64,000 nucleotides of DNA from assembly GCF_038561955.2 (NCBI RefSeq), contig NZ_CP138333.2:558001-622000 (forward strand), in the 5' to 3' direction. Made by a program: the position numbers and the translations under genes. The first letter of the stretch is position 1; each line of letters starts with the position of its first letter. This stretch comes from Salinicoccus sp. Bachu38. GTDB taxonomy: Bacteria; Bacillota; Bacilli; Staphylococcales; Salinicoccaceae. The notes beneath the pieces are model-generated. The model made no database searches and was not told the origin of the DNA. It saw only the letters and a program-made list of their open reading frames with translations. This document shows, one piece after another, positions 1 to 8,611 of the stretch.

Positions 1-135
1 CCCATGCTTTTTGATGGTGGTGATGTGACTGTCCAGATGTCCGATATGGATGTCGAGGATTACACATGACCGATAGGGACTGTCGATCAGCTTTTCAAAA
101 TCTTTCATGGAACGGATTGCAGGCAGGATTTTCAC
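1..135 (-). CDS. glpP: Glycerol-3-phosphate responsive antiterminator GlpP, N-terminal part
   Basis: Only the first 45 codons are present; the gene runs off the left edge. The start is GTG at 135-133, preceded by an AAGGTG ribosome site. The product begins MKILPAIRSMKDFEKLIDSP and continues with VILDIHIGHLDSH, the typical opening of the GlpP/YgcP family. GlpP proteins bind glycerol-3-phosphate and the glp mRNA leader, allowing read-through of glpFK/glpD terminators. Glycerol genes should lie to the left. Assignment is by recognised N-terminal sequence only. Confidence 0.8.
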   Translation of the reverse strand, partial: MKILPAIRSMKDFEKLIDSPYRSCVILDIHIGHLDSHITTIKKHG

Positions 136-226
136 ACCGTTGCACCTTCATTTCAAAATTATTATTTCATTTATCATAGAATAGATATGTAAAATTGTAT
201 AGTATTTGGAAATTCGGGTATAGATA

Positions 227-292
227 ATCACAATGTGGGCCATTGTGATGAAGAAGTTTTTTAGTGGACAGACCACTTCTCTATATTATAGT
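227..292 (+). promoter_or_regulatory. Promoter and dyads upstream of the nitronate monooxygenase
   Basis: A plausible sigma-A promoter is TGGACA (265-270), 16 bp, TATAGT (287-292). The inverted repeat AGTGG-ACAGA-CCACT (263-277) covers its -35. Further upstream a 9-bp perfect dyad, ATCACAATG (227-235) and CATTGTGAT (241-249), has a 5-bp loop and no T-run, so it looks more like an operator than a terminator. The regulator is unknown. Confidence 0.45.
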
Positions 293-336
293 AGAAATAC
301 GTCTGAAGGATACAGGAACAGAGGGGGTAGGGGCAA

Positions 337-1425
337 GTGAATATATCACGCAATAACGGGATGCTCAAAGAGCTGCTCGGGGTGGAGCATGCGATAATAC
401 AAGCACCGATGGCAGGGGGCATCACGACCGAAAAACTGGTGGGTGCCGTCTCCGAAGCCGGCGGGCTCGGCATGATCGGCGCAGGAGGAATGGATACAGG
501 TGCACTGCGCGATATGATCCATGCATTGAAAAGGAAGCATGAAGGGTCATTCGGTGCCAACCTGTTTGTACCATGGGACTTCAAAGTCACTGAAGAAAAT
601 GTTGCCGAGGCCTATGAAGCACTCAGGCCCCTGTATGAGCTCTTTGGTCTGGAGCAGGAATCTTTCACGCCGCCGGACTTGGAAGATGTCAAAATGAAGT
701 TCAACGCACAGATTGATGTCATCGTAGAAGAGAAGGTGCCTGTATGCTCTTTCATTTTCGGGATTCCGGAGAGCCATCACATCGAGCGCCTGAAAGAGGC
801 GGGTACGATCCTGATCGGCACTGCAACCACGGTCGAGGAAGCTGAAGCCATCGAGCGTGCCGGTTTCGATGCTGTCGTTCTGCAAGGGGCTGAAGCAGGC
901 GGGCACCGGGGGACATTTCTCAGCCCGGTCGATGACAGTCTGGTGGGCCTGATGAGTCTGATTCCGGAAGCGGCAGACCAACTCTCCATTCCGGTCATCG
1001 CAGCCGGCGGCATCATGGATGGACGCGGTGTCGCGGCCGCGAGGATACTCGGTGCAGCAGGGGTCCAGCTGGGTACGGCTTTCATCTCCACAGAAGAAAG
1101 TGGAGCGCATCTGGTACATAAGAATGCGCTGTCGGAAAATCGGCATATCCCGTCCGTATTGACCCGTGTCTTCACCGGGCGCGCTGCCCGGGCAATCAAA
1201 AACACATTCATCAGGGATATGGCCGAACATACGAAAAGCATGGTCGACTATCCTGTCCAACGGCGGCTGACCCAGCCGATACAGGATGCCTCCAAAGAGA
1301 GGAACAGTACAGAATATGCCATGCTCCTCGCCGGGCAGGGAAAGAGCATGGCGCGGACCATGTCAGCCGGCGAACTTGTGCGGCAGCTCGTGCTGGAGGC
1401 GAAGGAGTTTGGCGTGGAGGTATAG
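337..1425 (+). CDS. Nitronate monooxygenase (2-nitropropane dioxygenase family)
   Basis: A 362-residue FMN-dependent TIM-barrel enzyme that oxidises alkyl nitronates; the family also includes FabK-type enoyl-ACP reductases. The N-terminal QAPMAGGITT, the AEAGGHRGTF motif near residues 185-194 carrying the family histidine, and the phosphate-binding PVIAAGGIMDGRG stretch support the family. The GTG start is chosen because a G-rich ribosome site (GAGGGGG) ends about 8 nt upstream; an internal ATG at 361 would remove only 8 residues. The gene is monocistronic, divergent from glpP and closed by a bidirectional terminator. FabK activity is less likely since fabI is present in this window. Confidence 0.85.
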   Translation: MNISRNNGMLKELLGVEHAIIQAPMAGGITTEKLVGAVSEAGGLGMIGAGGMDTGALRDMIHALKRKHEGSFGANLFVPWDFKVTEENVAEAYEALRPLYELFGLEQESFTPPDLEDVKMKFNAQIDVIVEEKVPVCSFIFGIPESHHIERLKEAGTILIGTATTVEEAEAIERAGFDAVVLQGAEAGGHRGTFLSPVDDSLVGLMSLIPEAADQLSIPVIAAGGIMDGRGVAAARILGAAGVQLGTAFISTEESGAHLVHKNALSENRHIPSVLTRVFTGRAARAIKNTFIRDMAEHTKSMVDYPVQRRLTQPIQDASKERNSTEYAMLLAGQGKSMARTMSAGELVRQLVLEAKEFGVEV

Positions 1426-1513
1426 GCATGATGGGTTTTGAAGAGATGCGGAATGGCTTGAAGTACAATCCATTTAAATAGATGAAGCGCATAGTCCCAT
1501 CTGCTTCAACCAC

Positions 1514-1544
1514 AAAAAGACTCACCGCGACGGGTGAGTCTTTT
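1514..1544. terminator. Bidirectional terminator
   Basis: The arms AAAGACTCACC and GGGTGAGTCTTTT pair around a GCGAC loop. A-run and T-run flank both sides, so it can serve the nitronate monooxygenase (+) and the DUF2929 gene (-). Confidence 0.85.
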
Positions 1545-1551
1545 GCTATGA

Positions 1552-1749
1552 TTAATGATTATGCTGTGCTTCGTTCGTCTCGTCCGGCTTGAGCATGAAA
1601 TCCAGAACGATGATCGTCAATGTGACAAGTACTGCAAGCAGTACGCCGCTCCAGATATTGAGTGGTCCGCCGCCGCCAAGGCTGTTCAAAACGAAGTTGA
1701 CCATTTGAGTCAGCATGAGTGCCCAGATGAAACTGATGATATACTTCAT
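1552..1749 (-). CDS. DUF2929 (YjzD-like) small membrane protein
   Basis: A 65-residue protein with two predicted membrane helices (about residues 3-23 and 33-53) joined by a GGGGPLN turn, and a hydrophilic His-ending tail. GGAGG lies 7 nt before the ATG. It resembles the YjzD/DUF2929 family that is found near the fabH region in Bacillus and staphylococci. Function is unknown. Confidence 0.7.
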   Translation of the reverse strand: MKYIISFIWALMLTQMVNFVLNSLGGGGPLNIWSGVLLAVLVTLTIIVLDFMLKPDETNEAQHNH

Positions 1750-1890
1750 GGTCCTGCCTCCACTACATATTTATATAAGCTAATGATAACTTAAAACGTT
1801 TTCGATGTATAGTGCTAATCTCGAGCTTGAGGAACAAAAATAACCTTTTCACATAATAAGTCCCGAAGACGGTCATGAACACAAATTTAT

Positions 1891-1904
1891 TGTAACCGCT
1901 TTCA
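1891..1904 (+). promoter_or_regulatory. Catabolite responsive element (cre) upstream of opp
   Basis: TGTAACCGCTTTCA fits every fixed position of the CcpA-binding consensus TGTAANCGNTNNCA. It lies 30 bp upstream of the distal opp promoter (-35 at 1934), so activation or roadblock repression are both possible. Confidence 0.7.
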
Positions 1905-1933
1905 TATATAAACGTAAATAAATGGAAAATAAG

Positions 1934-1962
1934 TTGAAAACCACTATTCATTGGTGTATATT
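1934..1962 (+). promoter_or_regulatory. Distal oppD promoter
   Basis: TTGAAA (1934-1939), 17 bp, TATATT (1957-1962). It would give a leader of about 280 nt before oppD. Confidence 0.6.
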
Positions 1963-2009
1963 TAATTTCTGTAAATGCTCAAATATTGTTGCAATTCAAA
2001 AAACGGATA

Positions 2010-2038
2010 TTGCAAAATTTTTTTCAGGCACGTACAAT
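2010..2038 (+). promoter_or_regulatory. Proximal oppD promoter
   Basis: TTGCAA (2010-2015), 17 bp, TACAAT (2033-2038). It gives about 200 nt of leader before the oppD ATG. The rest of the 1750-2247 gap shows no credible gene; a weak CodY-like match lies at 2093-2107. Confidence 0.5.
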
Positions 2039-2247
2039 ATATGGAGACGAAAACATTGGAATATACTGGGTGTAAAGGTTCGGCGCATCAAAATTGTTCT
2101 GAATACTATTTCATTTTCAGGGCATGGGACGACGATTCCTTCATTCATCCATGCATATTCCAGGCGTCGACTGCAATGGTGCAGAGCATATCACACAAGA
2201 CAAGGCACAATCGATCAAGAACGAGGGGAAAGAATAGGTGAAAATAA

Positions 2248-3297
2248 ATGACTGAAAAGCTTTTAGAAGTGAATAACCTGAAGACTTCCTTCAAAATCGG
2301 CAGTGAGTACTTCCCGGCGGTGGATGATGTCTCACTCAGCATCCAGCCGAATGAAGTGCTTGCACTCGTAGGCGAGTCAGGCTCGGGAAAAAGTGCCACA
2401 GCATTCTCATTGATGGGACTGCATAGGAAAACCCGCATCGAAGGGGAGGTTAATTTCCAGGGGCAGAACCTTCTGAAACTGAACGAAGGCAAGATGAACA
2501 AGATACGTGGGGGCGACCTGGCGATGATCTTTCAGGATCCGATGACGGCGCTCAATCCACTGATGAAGATAAAGCAGCAGATTATCGAAACACTCAAGAT
2601 ACATAACACGAAAGCGAAAAACGAGAGGGAATCCTATGCTGTCGAACTGCTGGATCGCGTTGGCATTCCGCGTCCGGATCGGGTGGCCGAGGCATACCCG
2701 CATGAACTGTCGGGCGGCATGCGCCAGCGTGTCGTCATCGCAATCGCGATCGCCAACCGTCCGAAGCTGCTCATCGCTGACGAGCCCACGACGGCGCTCG
2801 ATGTAACAATCCAGGCCCAGATTCTCGACCTGATCCGCGAACTGCAGGATGACCTGAACTCAGGCGTCCTCCTGATTACGCACGATCTTGGCGTCGTGGC
2901 CGAAATGGCGGACCGTGTAGCGGTCATGTATGCCGGCCAGATCGTCGAAGTGGCACCGGTCCGGGAGCTCTTCAAGAACCCACAGCATCCATATACACGC
3001 TCACTTCTGAATTCATTGCCGACAGAAGCCATGCTGGGCAGCAAGCTGCATGTCATCCAGGGCGTGGTGCCGGCACTGAACAAGATGGACCGTACAGGGT
3101 GCCGCTTCGCTCCACGTATTCCGTGGGTACCCGCTTTTACACATGAGAAGAATCCAAAGCTCAGGGAAATTGCAGATGATCATTATGTGCGCTGCACCTG
3201 CTACAAGAACTTTTCTCTAGGTAGCGAAGCTCCCCAAAACATCGATGCAGAGGAATACCAGCTCGAAACAGGTGCCCGGGGAGGAAGCGTACGATGA
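2248..3297 (+). CDS. oppD: Oligopeptide ABC transporter ATPase OppD
   Basis: This 349-residue ATPase powers peptide import together with OppF. Walker A GESGSGKS (about residues 40-47), signature LSGGMRQR, Walker B LLIADEPTTALD and the H-loop THDLG are all present. The C-terminal oligopeptide/dipeptide domain is present but its usual Cys-rich element is altered (GCRFAPRI, then RCTCY), so a bound Fe-S cluster is uncertain. The gene overlaps oppF by 4 nt (ATGA). Order D-F-B-C-A differs from the B-C-D-F-A order of S. aureus opp3. Confidence 0.93.
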   Translation: MTEKLLEVNNLKTSFKIGSEYFPAVDDVSLSIQPNEVLALVGESGSGKSATAFSLMGLHRKTRIEGEVNFQGQNLLKLNEGKMNKIRGGDLAMIFQDPMTALNPLMKIKQQIIETLKIHNTKAKNERESYAVELLDRVGIPRPDRVAEAYPHELSGGMRQRVVIAIAIANRPKLLIADEPTTALDVTIQAQILDLIRELQDDLNSGVLLITHDLGVVAEMADRVAVMYAGQIVEVAPVRELFKNPQHPYTRSLLNSLPTEAMLGSKLHVIQGVVPALNKMDRTGCRFAPRIPWVPAFTHEKNPKLREIADDHYVRCTCYKNFSLGSEAPQNIDAEEYQLETGARGGSVR

Positions 3298-4223
3298 ATC
3301 TATTGGAAATAAAAGATCTTAAAGTCCACTATCCGATTAAGGGCGGCTTCTTCAATACGGTCAAAGACCATGTCAAGGCAGTGGATGGCGTCAGCATCAG
3401 CATTCCCGAAGGGACGACCTATGGCCTTGTCGGAGAATCCGGTTCGGGGAAGACGACGACAGGAAAGGCTGTCATGGGTCTCAACCATGTGACCAGTGGG
3501 GAAATCTTTTTCGATGGCCAGAAGCTCAACAGCAAGGGCAAGAAGGTGGATGTCAGGGATGATATCCAGATGATCTTCCAGGATCCCTATTCTTCGCTCA
3601 ATCCGCGGAAGCGCGTATTCGACATCGTCGCCGAACCGATCAGGAACTACCATAAGAAATCGAGGAGCGACCTGGTTCCGGAAGTACTGGGACTGCTCCA
3701 GCGTGTGGGTCTGCCGCCAGGTTCCCTCTACAAGTATCCGCATGAATTCTCGGGCGGACAGCGCCAGAGGATCGGGGTGGCAAGGGCGATCGCCCTGAAT
3801 CCGAAGCTGATCATCGCAGACGAACCGGTATCGGCACTCGACGTGTCGGTGCAGGCGCAGGTGCTCAACTTCATGCAGGACATCCAGCAGGATATGAATC
3901 TGACGATGATGTTCATCGCCCACGACCTCGGGGTTGTCCGTCACATGTGCCGGCATATCGGCATCATGTATCAGGGCCGTCTCGTGGAAGAGGGCAGGAC
4001 CGAAGAGATTTTCAAAAATCCGCAGCACATCTATACGAAGCGGCTGATTGCAGCGATTCCGGATACGGATGTGGATGAAATCGAAAACAATCTCGCATTC
4101 AGACAGATGGTCAAGGAAGAATATGATCGGAATTTTGCCGATCACCTTGATGAAGAGGGCAGAGCTTTCCCACTGCAATCCATTACGGAGACGCACAAAG
4201 TGGCGTTGCCGGTGAAAGGTTGA
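3294..4223 (+). CDS. oppF: Oligopeptide ABC transporter ATPase OppF
   Basis: The second ATPase of the importer, 309 residues. Walker A GESGSGKTT, signature FSGGQRQR and Walker B LIIADEPVSALD are intact, so both nucleotide sites of the OppDF dimer should be active. It starts inside the oppD stop region and is followed after 7 nt by oppB, consistent with one mRNA and translational coupling. Confidence 0.93.
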   Translation: MNLLEIKDLKVHYPIKGGFFNTVKDHVKAVDGVSISIPEGTTYGLVGESGSGKTTTGKAVMGLNHVTSGEIFFDGQKLNSKGKKVDVRDDIQMIFQDPYSSLNPRKRVFDIVAEPIRNYHKKSRSDLVPEVLGLLQRVGLPPGSLYKYPHEFSGGQRQRIGVARAIALNPKLIIADEPVSALDVSVQAQVLNFMQDIQQDMNLTMMFIAHDLGVVRHMCRHIGIMYQGRLVEEGRTEEIFKNPQHIYTKRLIAAIPDTDVDEIENNLAFRQMVKEEYDRNFADHLDEEGRAFPLQSITETHKVALPVKG

Positions 4224-4230
4224 TGAACAT

Positions 4231-5193
4231 ATGCTGAAATTTACGATTCGAAGACTGTTGATTACATTTCCGCAGCTTGTCGTTCTGAGTGTCCTTGTAT
4301 TCATAATGGGCTCCCTCATGCCCGGTGACGCACTGTCCGGGCTGATCGATCCGACGATCCCGGCTGAAGCGATTCAGGCAAGAAGGGAAGCACTCGGTCT
4401 CGACAATCCATGGTACATCCAGTACAGGGACTGGCTGTTCGCGATGTTCCAGGGTGATTTCGGAACTTCGATCTTCCACCAGCGTCCGGTGATGGATGTG
4501 ATCGGCGACCGTCTGATGAACACGGTATGGCTGTCACTGTTCTCCACAGTGCTGATCTACCTGCTCGGACTGCCGCTCGGACTTGTATCCGGCCGTTACA
4601 ACGACTCCCTGCTCGACAATGCAATTACTGGATATACATATCTCGGTTTTGCAACGCCGCAGTTCATTTTCGGTCTCGTCATACTATGGGTCTTCGGCTA
4701 TAACCTGGGCTGGTTCCCGACAGGGGGCTCCGTGGCACCAGGTCTTGAACCGGGCAGTATCGATTATATACTGAGCAAAATAAATCACCTTGTCCTGCCA
4801 AGTTTCGCAATCGCGCTGATCGGGCTGGTCGGCACGGTGCAGTACTTGAGAAGCGGCATCATCGAGACGAAGCAGAAGGACTTCGTCATCCTGGCACGTG
4901 CGAAAGGGGTCAAGGAGTCCGCCGTCTACAACAGGCACGTCTTCAGGAACTCCATACTGCCGATTGCAGCATTCTTCGGCTATGAGATCACTGCACTGCT
5001 TGGGGGTTCCATTTTCATAGAAATGATCTACAGCTACCCTGGCATGGGGCGCCTGTTCCTGGACTCCATTTCAACACGCGATTTCAGTGTTGCGAATGTG
5101 CTCATCCTGTTCTATGGATTCCTGGCCATCCTCGGTGCACTGATATCCGACATCATTCTGAGTATCGTAGATCCAAGGATCCGCATCAAATAG
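4231..5193 (+). CDS. oppB: Oligopeptide ABC transporter permease OppB
   Basis: A 320-residue integral membrane permease of the DppB/OppB type. It opens with MLKFTIRRLLITFPQL, a single N-terminal helix, then a periplasm-side loop (GLDNPWYIQYRDWL) and five further helices. The EAA loop LARAKGVKESAVYNRHVFRNS contacts the ATPases. Next to oppC (15 nt gap). Confidence 0.93.
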   Translation: MLKFTIRRLLITFPQLVVLSVLVFIMGSLMPGDALSGLIDPTIPAEAIQARREALGLDNPWYIQYRDWLFAMFQGDFGTSIFHQRPVMDVIGDRLMNTVWLSLFSTVLIYLLGLPLGLVSGRYNDSLLDNAITGYTYLGFATPQFIFGLVILWVFGYNLGWFPTGGSVAPGLEPGSIDYILSKINHLVLPSFAIALIGLVGTVQYLRSGIIETKQKDFVILARAKGVKESAVYNRHVFRNSILPIAAFFGYEITALLGGSIFIEMIYSYPGMGRLFLDSISTRDFSVANVLILFYGFLAILGALISDIILSIVDPRIRIK

Positions 5194-5208
5194 GAGGGAG
5201 CGTATAAA

Positions 5209-6333
5209 GTGAGCAATAGAAATGATTTCAATCAGAATTCCGGCGCCGGGCGCCGGGAAGAAGATGCAAATAAGGACAAAGCGCGTCTCCGCCAGCAGGA
5301 ACTGGATCGGCGCAGTACGGAAAGTGATGACAGGCCGAGAAATGGAGATCCATTCGAATCACATACGGATGATGACCATACTTATGAAAAGGGCGACATG
5401 GACATGAGCGTGAAAGCAGACCTGCCCCACGGGGCATCGGGTCATGGCGCCCTTGATTCGAAGAACCTGCCCCGCAGTACACCCGGTTGGAAGATCATCA
5501 TCCGGGAGGTGATTGCAGACAAGCTCGCACTGTTCTCGCTGATCATTTTCACGATCATTACAGCCTACGTATTCGGACTGACGATGTTCCTCGACAGGGA
5601 GGAAATCGTCATGGTGGACCTGTTTGCCATCAATCAGCCGCCTGACGAGACATTCAGGCTCGGTACGGACTATGGCGGCCGTGACATCTTCGGCCAGCTG
5701 ATCATCGGTACGAGGAACTCCCTTGCGATCGGCATACTCGTCACACTCATGAGTGTCGGTTTCGGCGTCGTCTATGGTGTGGTGTCCGGATATTTCGGTG
5801 GCCAGATAGACAATATTATGATGCGTATCGTCGACTTCTTCATGGTTCTGCCATTCCTGATGATCGTCATCGTATTTGTTACAATCTCACCTTCCTATGA
5901 CATCTTCACCTTCTCATTCATGATGGCGGCCTTCCTGTGGACAGGCACCGCACGGCTGGTGCGGTCACTTGCCATCCAGGAGCGTGAGCTCGACTATATC
6001 AGTGCATCGAAGACACTGGGCAGCTCGCATGGCAAGATCGTGTTCACCCAGCTCATGCCGAACCTGGTCGGAATCATCATCGTCAACGGCACATTGTCGC
6101 TTGCGGCGAATATCGGTATCGAATCGGGGCTGTCATTCATCGGCTTCGGTTTCCCGGAAGACTATCCTTCCCTCGGTACACTGATGGCCTATGCGACGAA
6201 TTCGCAGACACTGCAGCACAGACCGTGGATATGGGTGCCGGCGGCAATCATGATCCTTGTCCTCATGCTGTGTGTACGCAACATTGGCGAAGCGATGAGA
6301 CGCGCTGGGGATGCCAGGCAGCGTCAGGCATAA
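5209..6333 (+). CDS. oppC: Oligopeptide ABC transporter permease OppC with long charged N-terminus
   Basis: The second permease, 374 residues. Membrane helices start only at about residue 105; before that lies a hydrophilic extension rich in Asp, Arg and Lys (for example RREEDANKDKARLRQQELDR) that ordinary OppC proteins lack or have much shorter. The core has GTDYGGRDIFGQLIIGTR and the EAA loop ASKTLGSSHGKIVFTQLMPN. GTG is the start, with GGAGGG upstream. A hairpin after the stop separates it from oppA. The extension probably reflects salt adaptation or an added regulatory surface. Confidence 0.9.
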   Translation: MSNRNDFNQNSGAGRREEDANKDKARLRQQELDRRSTESDDRPRNGDPFESHTDDDHTYEKGDMDMSVKADLPHGASGHGALDSKNLPRSTPGWKIIIREVIADKLALFSLIIFTIITAYVFGLTMFLDREEIVMVDLFAINQPPDETFRLGTDYGGRDIFGQLIIGTRNSLAIGILVTLMSVGFGVVYGVVSGYFGGQIDNIMMRIVDFFMVLPFLMIVIVFVTISPSYDIFTFSFMMAAFLWTGTARLVRSLAIQERELDYISASKTLGSSHGKIVFTQLMPNLVGIIIVNGTLSLAANIGIESGLSFIGFGFPEDYPSLGTLMAYATNSQTLQHRPWIWVPAAIMILVLMLCVRNIGEAMRRAGDARQRQA

Positions 6334-6368
6334 TTTATAGGGTTCCAGTGAAATGGAACCTTATAAAT
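6333..6368 (+). terminator. Hairpin between oppC and oppA
   Basis: A 15-bp stem (ATTTATAGGGTTCCA with TGGAACCTTATAAAT, one G-T pair) and 6-nt loop begins at the oppC stop. It lacks a T-run, so it may act as a weak terminator or 3' stabiliser, separating oppDFBC and oppA levels. Confidence 0.55.
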
Positions 6369-6377
6369 GAAATGAAA

Positions 6378-6391
6378 TGTAAACGCTTTCA
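6378..6391 (+). promoter_or_regulatory. cre box upstream of oppA
   Basis: TGTAAACGCTTTCA is a full match to the CcpA site consensus, ending 36 bp before the extended -10 at 6428. Together with 1891-1904 it puts both opp transcription units under likely carbon control. Confidence 0.8.
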
Positions 6392-6402
6392 ATGAAATTA
6401 GT

Positions 6403-6436
6403 TATTTTCAAAAAATTAACAATTGAGTGTTATAAT
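6403..6436 (+). promoter_or_regulatory. CodY box and oppA promoter
   Basis: TATTTTCAAAAAATT (6403-6417) matches the CodY box AATTTTCWGAAAATT at 13 of 15 positions. It covers the -35 region of an extended -10 promoter, TG (6428-6429) plus TATAAT (6431-6436), whose -35 is poor. CodY bound here would block polymerase when branched amino acids and GTP are plentiful. The leader to oppA is about 190 nt and contains a hairpin (arms 6573-6580 and 6596-6603). Confidence 0.6.
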
Positions 6437-6629
6437 ACACATAAATTGAAAAAAATGCTTAACGCGATATTGATATTTCAGACAATTGTGATAACATTAT
6501 GTATAGACAGAGCTACATACGGCTTAAAAGGAATCAAGTGTATTACCATATTTTGGTACTAAGTTTCAGCCTTAAACTGAACTTGAGTATATATATCAGT
6601 TTATATTTTTATTACAGGGAGGAAATAAG

Positions 6630-8498
6630 ATGGGGAAATATTCGTGGTCCAAACTGATGTTTCTTACGATGCTGATCATGGTATTGGCGTTGGCTGCATG
6701 TGGCGGGGGCTCATCAGAGGAAACATCTGAAGAAGAAGGATCGGGTGACACAGGTTCTGATGAATCTACAGAAGAAGGTTCTGAAGAGGAGACGGAAGAA
6801 GGTTCCGGTGATTCCGCTTCAGGTGACGTATATAATTATGAGGACTTCAACAAGACAGCATCCAATGACGGTGAAGCGACAGGGGGAGGCACCCTCAACG
6901 TGGGTCTGACATCGGATACACCGTTCGAAGGTACACTCAACTTCAACCTCTACCAGGGGAACCCTGACTTTGAAGTCATCAGCCTTTTCGATGAACCATT
7001 GCTGACAATGGACGAGGACTTCCAGTTCACGAACGATGGAGCAATGACTTTCGAAGTCAATGAAGATGATAACACTGTAACGTTCACTCTCAATGAAGAT
7101 GTGACATGGCACGACGGTGAACCGGCCACAATCGAGGATTATGTCTACGCCTATGAAGTCATCGGGCACCCGGACTACCCGGGCATCCGTGGGGCGACGG
7201 ACGGCTTCACTCTGCTCGAGGGGTATAACGAATACAAAGCAGGAGAGGCGGATGAAATCTCCGGCATCGAAGTCATCGATGAGCAAACAGCAGTATTCAC
7301 TTACACTGAGCTTGCACCATCCCTGACAGCTGGTGGCTTCTGGTACTATCTGATGCCTGAACACCATTATGAAGGTGTCGAGATTGCAGACATGGCCGAA
7401 GCGCCACAGACACGTGAAAACCCGCTCGGTATCGGACCATACAAAGTCGACTCCATCACTCCGGGGGAAGCGGTTGTAATGTCCAAATTCGAAGACTACT
7501 GGAGAGGTGAACCGAACCTTGACGGTATAGAACTCAGCGTCGTATCTCCATCTTCTGTGGCGAATGCGATGGAAACAGGCGAGATCGATCTTGCGATCAA
7601 CTTCCCGACTGACCAGTTCCCGGATGTTTCAGAAATGGAAGGCGTGGAATGGTTGGCGAATATTGAAGGTGCGTACACTTACATCGGCTTCAAACTCGGT
7701 GAGTGGAATGAGGAAGAAGGACGTGTAGACTACAAGCCTGAAGAAATGAAGATGGGCGATCCTGAACTCCGTCGTGCGATGTGGCACGCGATGGACAACA
7801 CTGCTGTAGGTGAGCGTTTCTACAATGGTCTCCGCTGGAAGGCGACGACCCTGATTACGCCATACCATGCGAACTGGCATGATGACAGCATCGAGGTTCC
7901 TGAGTACGACCCTGAACAGGCGAACCAGATCCTTGACGAAGCAGGATATGAAGATACGGACGGCGACGGCTTCCGTGAAACTCCGGATGGCGAACCGCTT
8001 GAAATCAACTTTGCTTCAATGTCCGGTGGCGACACTGCAGAACCGCTTGCAAACTACTACATCCAGTCCTGGAAGGATATCGGCCTGAATGTACAATTGA
8101 CAAACGGCCGTCTGATCGAATTCAACACATTCTATGACATGGTCGAAAATGACGATCCTGAAGTGGACATCTATCAGGGCGCATGGGGTGTCGGTTCCGA
8201 TGTGGATCCTTATGGCCTCTATGGTCCGGATGTACCATTCAACTACCCACGCTATGCAACTGAAGAGAGCACACAGCTGATGGAAGAGGGCAACTCTCCG
8301 GAAGCATTCGATGTAGAGACAAGACAGGAAATCTACAACGAGTGGCAGGCGCTGATGGTTGAGGAAATGCCTGTAATACCGACGCTTTACAGAGCATTCA
8401 TGGTCCCTGTAAACGACAGAGTCGTCAACTACAGCATCGAGCTCGGCTTCAATGAAGAAAATGCACCTTACAACTGGGGTGTAACGGAAACGGAATAA
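6630..8498 (+). CDS. oppA: Oligopeptide-binding lipoprotein OppA
   Basis: A 622-residue extracellular solute-binding lipoprotein of the SBP_bac_5 family that delivers peptides to OppBCDF. The signal peptide ends in lipobox LAAC (Cys24). Residues 25-65 form a strongly acidic Ser/Glu/Gly/Asp linker, followed by the binding domain (TLNVGLTSDTPFEGTLNF onward; VTFTLNEDVTWHDGEPAT is the typical family segment). GGGAGGAAATAAG is the ribosome site. It is transcribed from its own promoter with cre and CodY sites and ends at a strong terminator. The overall acidity fits a protein working in a salty exterior. Confidence 0.93.
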   Translation: MGKYSWSKLMFLTMLIMVLALAACGGGSSEETSEEEGSGDTGSDESTEEGSEEETEEGSGDSASGDVYNYEDFNKTASNDGEATGGGTLNVGLTSDTPFEGTLNFNLYQGNPDFEVISLFDEPLLTMDEDFQFTNDGAMTFEVNEDDNTVTFTLNEDVTWHDGEPATIEDYVYAYEVIGHPDYPGIRGATDGFTLLEGYNEYKAGEADEISGIEVIDEQTAVFTYTELAPSLTAGGFWYYLMPEHHYEGVEIADMAEAPQTRENPLGIGPYKVDSITPGEAVVMSKFEDYWRGEPNLDGIELSVVSPSSVANAMETGEIDLAINFPTDQFPDVSEMEGVEWLANIEGAYTYIGFKLGEWNEEEGRVDYKPEEMKMGDPELRRAMWHAMDNTAVGERFYNGLRWKATTLITPYHANWHDDSIEVPEYDPEQANQILDEAGYEDTDGDGFRETPDGEPLEINFASMSGGDTAEPLANYYIQSWKDIGLNVQLTNGRLIEFNTFYDMVENDDPEVDIYQGAWGVGSDVDPYGLYGPDVPFNYPRYATEESTQLMEEGNSPEAFDVETRQEIYNEWQALMVEEMPVIPTLYRAFMVPVNDRVVNYSIELGFNEENAPYNWGVTETE

Positions 8499-8510
8499 AT
8501 TGCAGCACTG

Positions 8511-8542
8511 AAGCACTCATGCTTGGCATGGGTGCTTTTTTT
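8511..8542 (+). terminator. oppA terminator
   Basis: AAGCACTCATGC pairs with GCATGGGTGCTT (one wobble) around TTG and is followed by seven T. Confidence 0.9.
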
Positions 8543-8543
8543 G

Positions 8544-8587
8544 TTGTATGCAATTCTTAAATGTGATAAATTAGTACCTAGTGATAA
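8544..8587 (+). promoter_or_regulatory. fabHF promoter with FapR operator
   Basis: TTAGTACCTAGTGATAA (8571-8587) matches the FapR operator (TTAGTACCTGRTACTAA) well in the left half and less in the right half. It directly follows a candidate extended -10, TG-T-GATAAA (8562-8570), with TTGTAT at 8544-8549. FapR represses until malonyl-CoA accumulates. The same layout is seen at fabI. Confidence 0.75.
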
Positions 8588-8611
8588 TATGAGATTATAA
8601 GGTGTGGTCAA

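Noticed and set aside
2093-2107. CodY box upstream of oppD
   Set aside because: Only 11 of 15 positions match, which is common by chance in AT-rich DNA; noted but not annotated.
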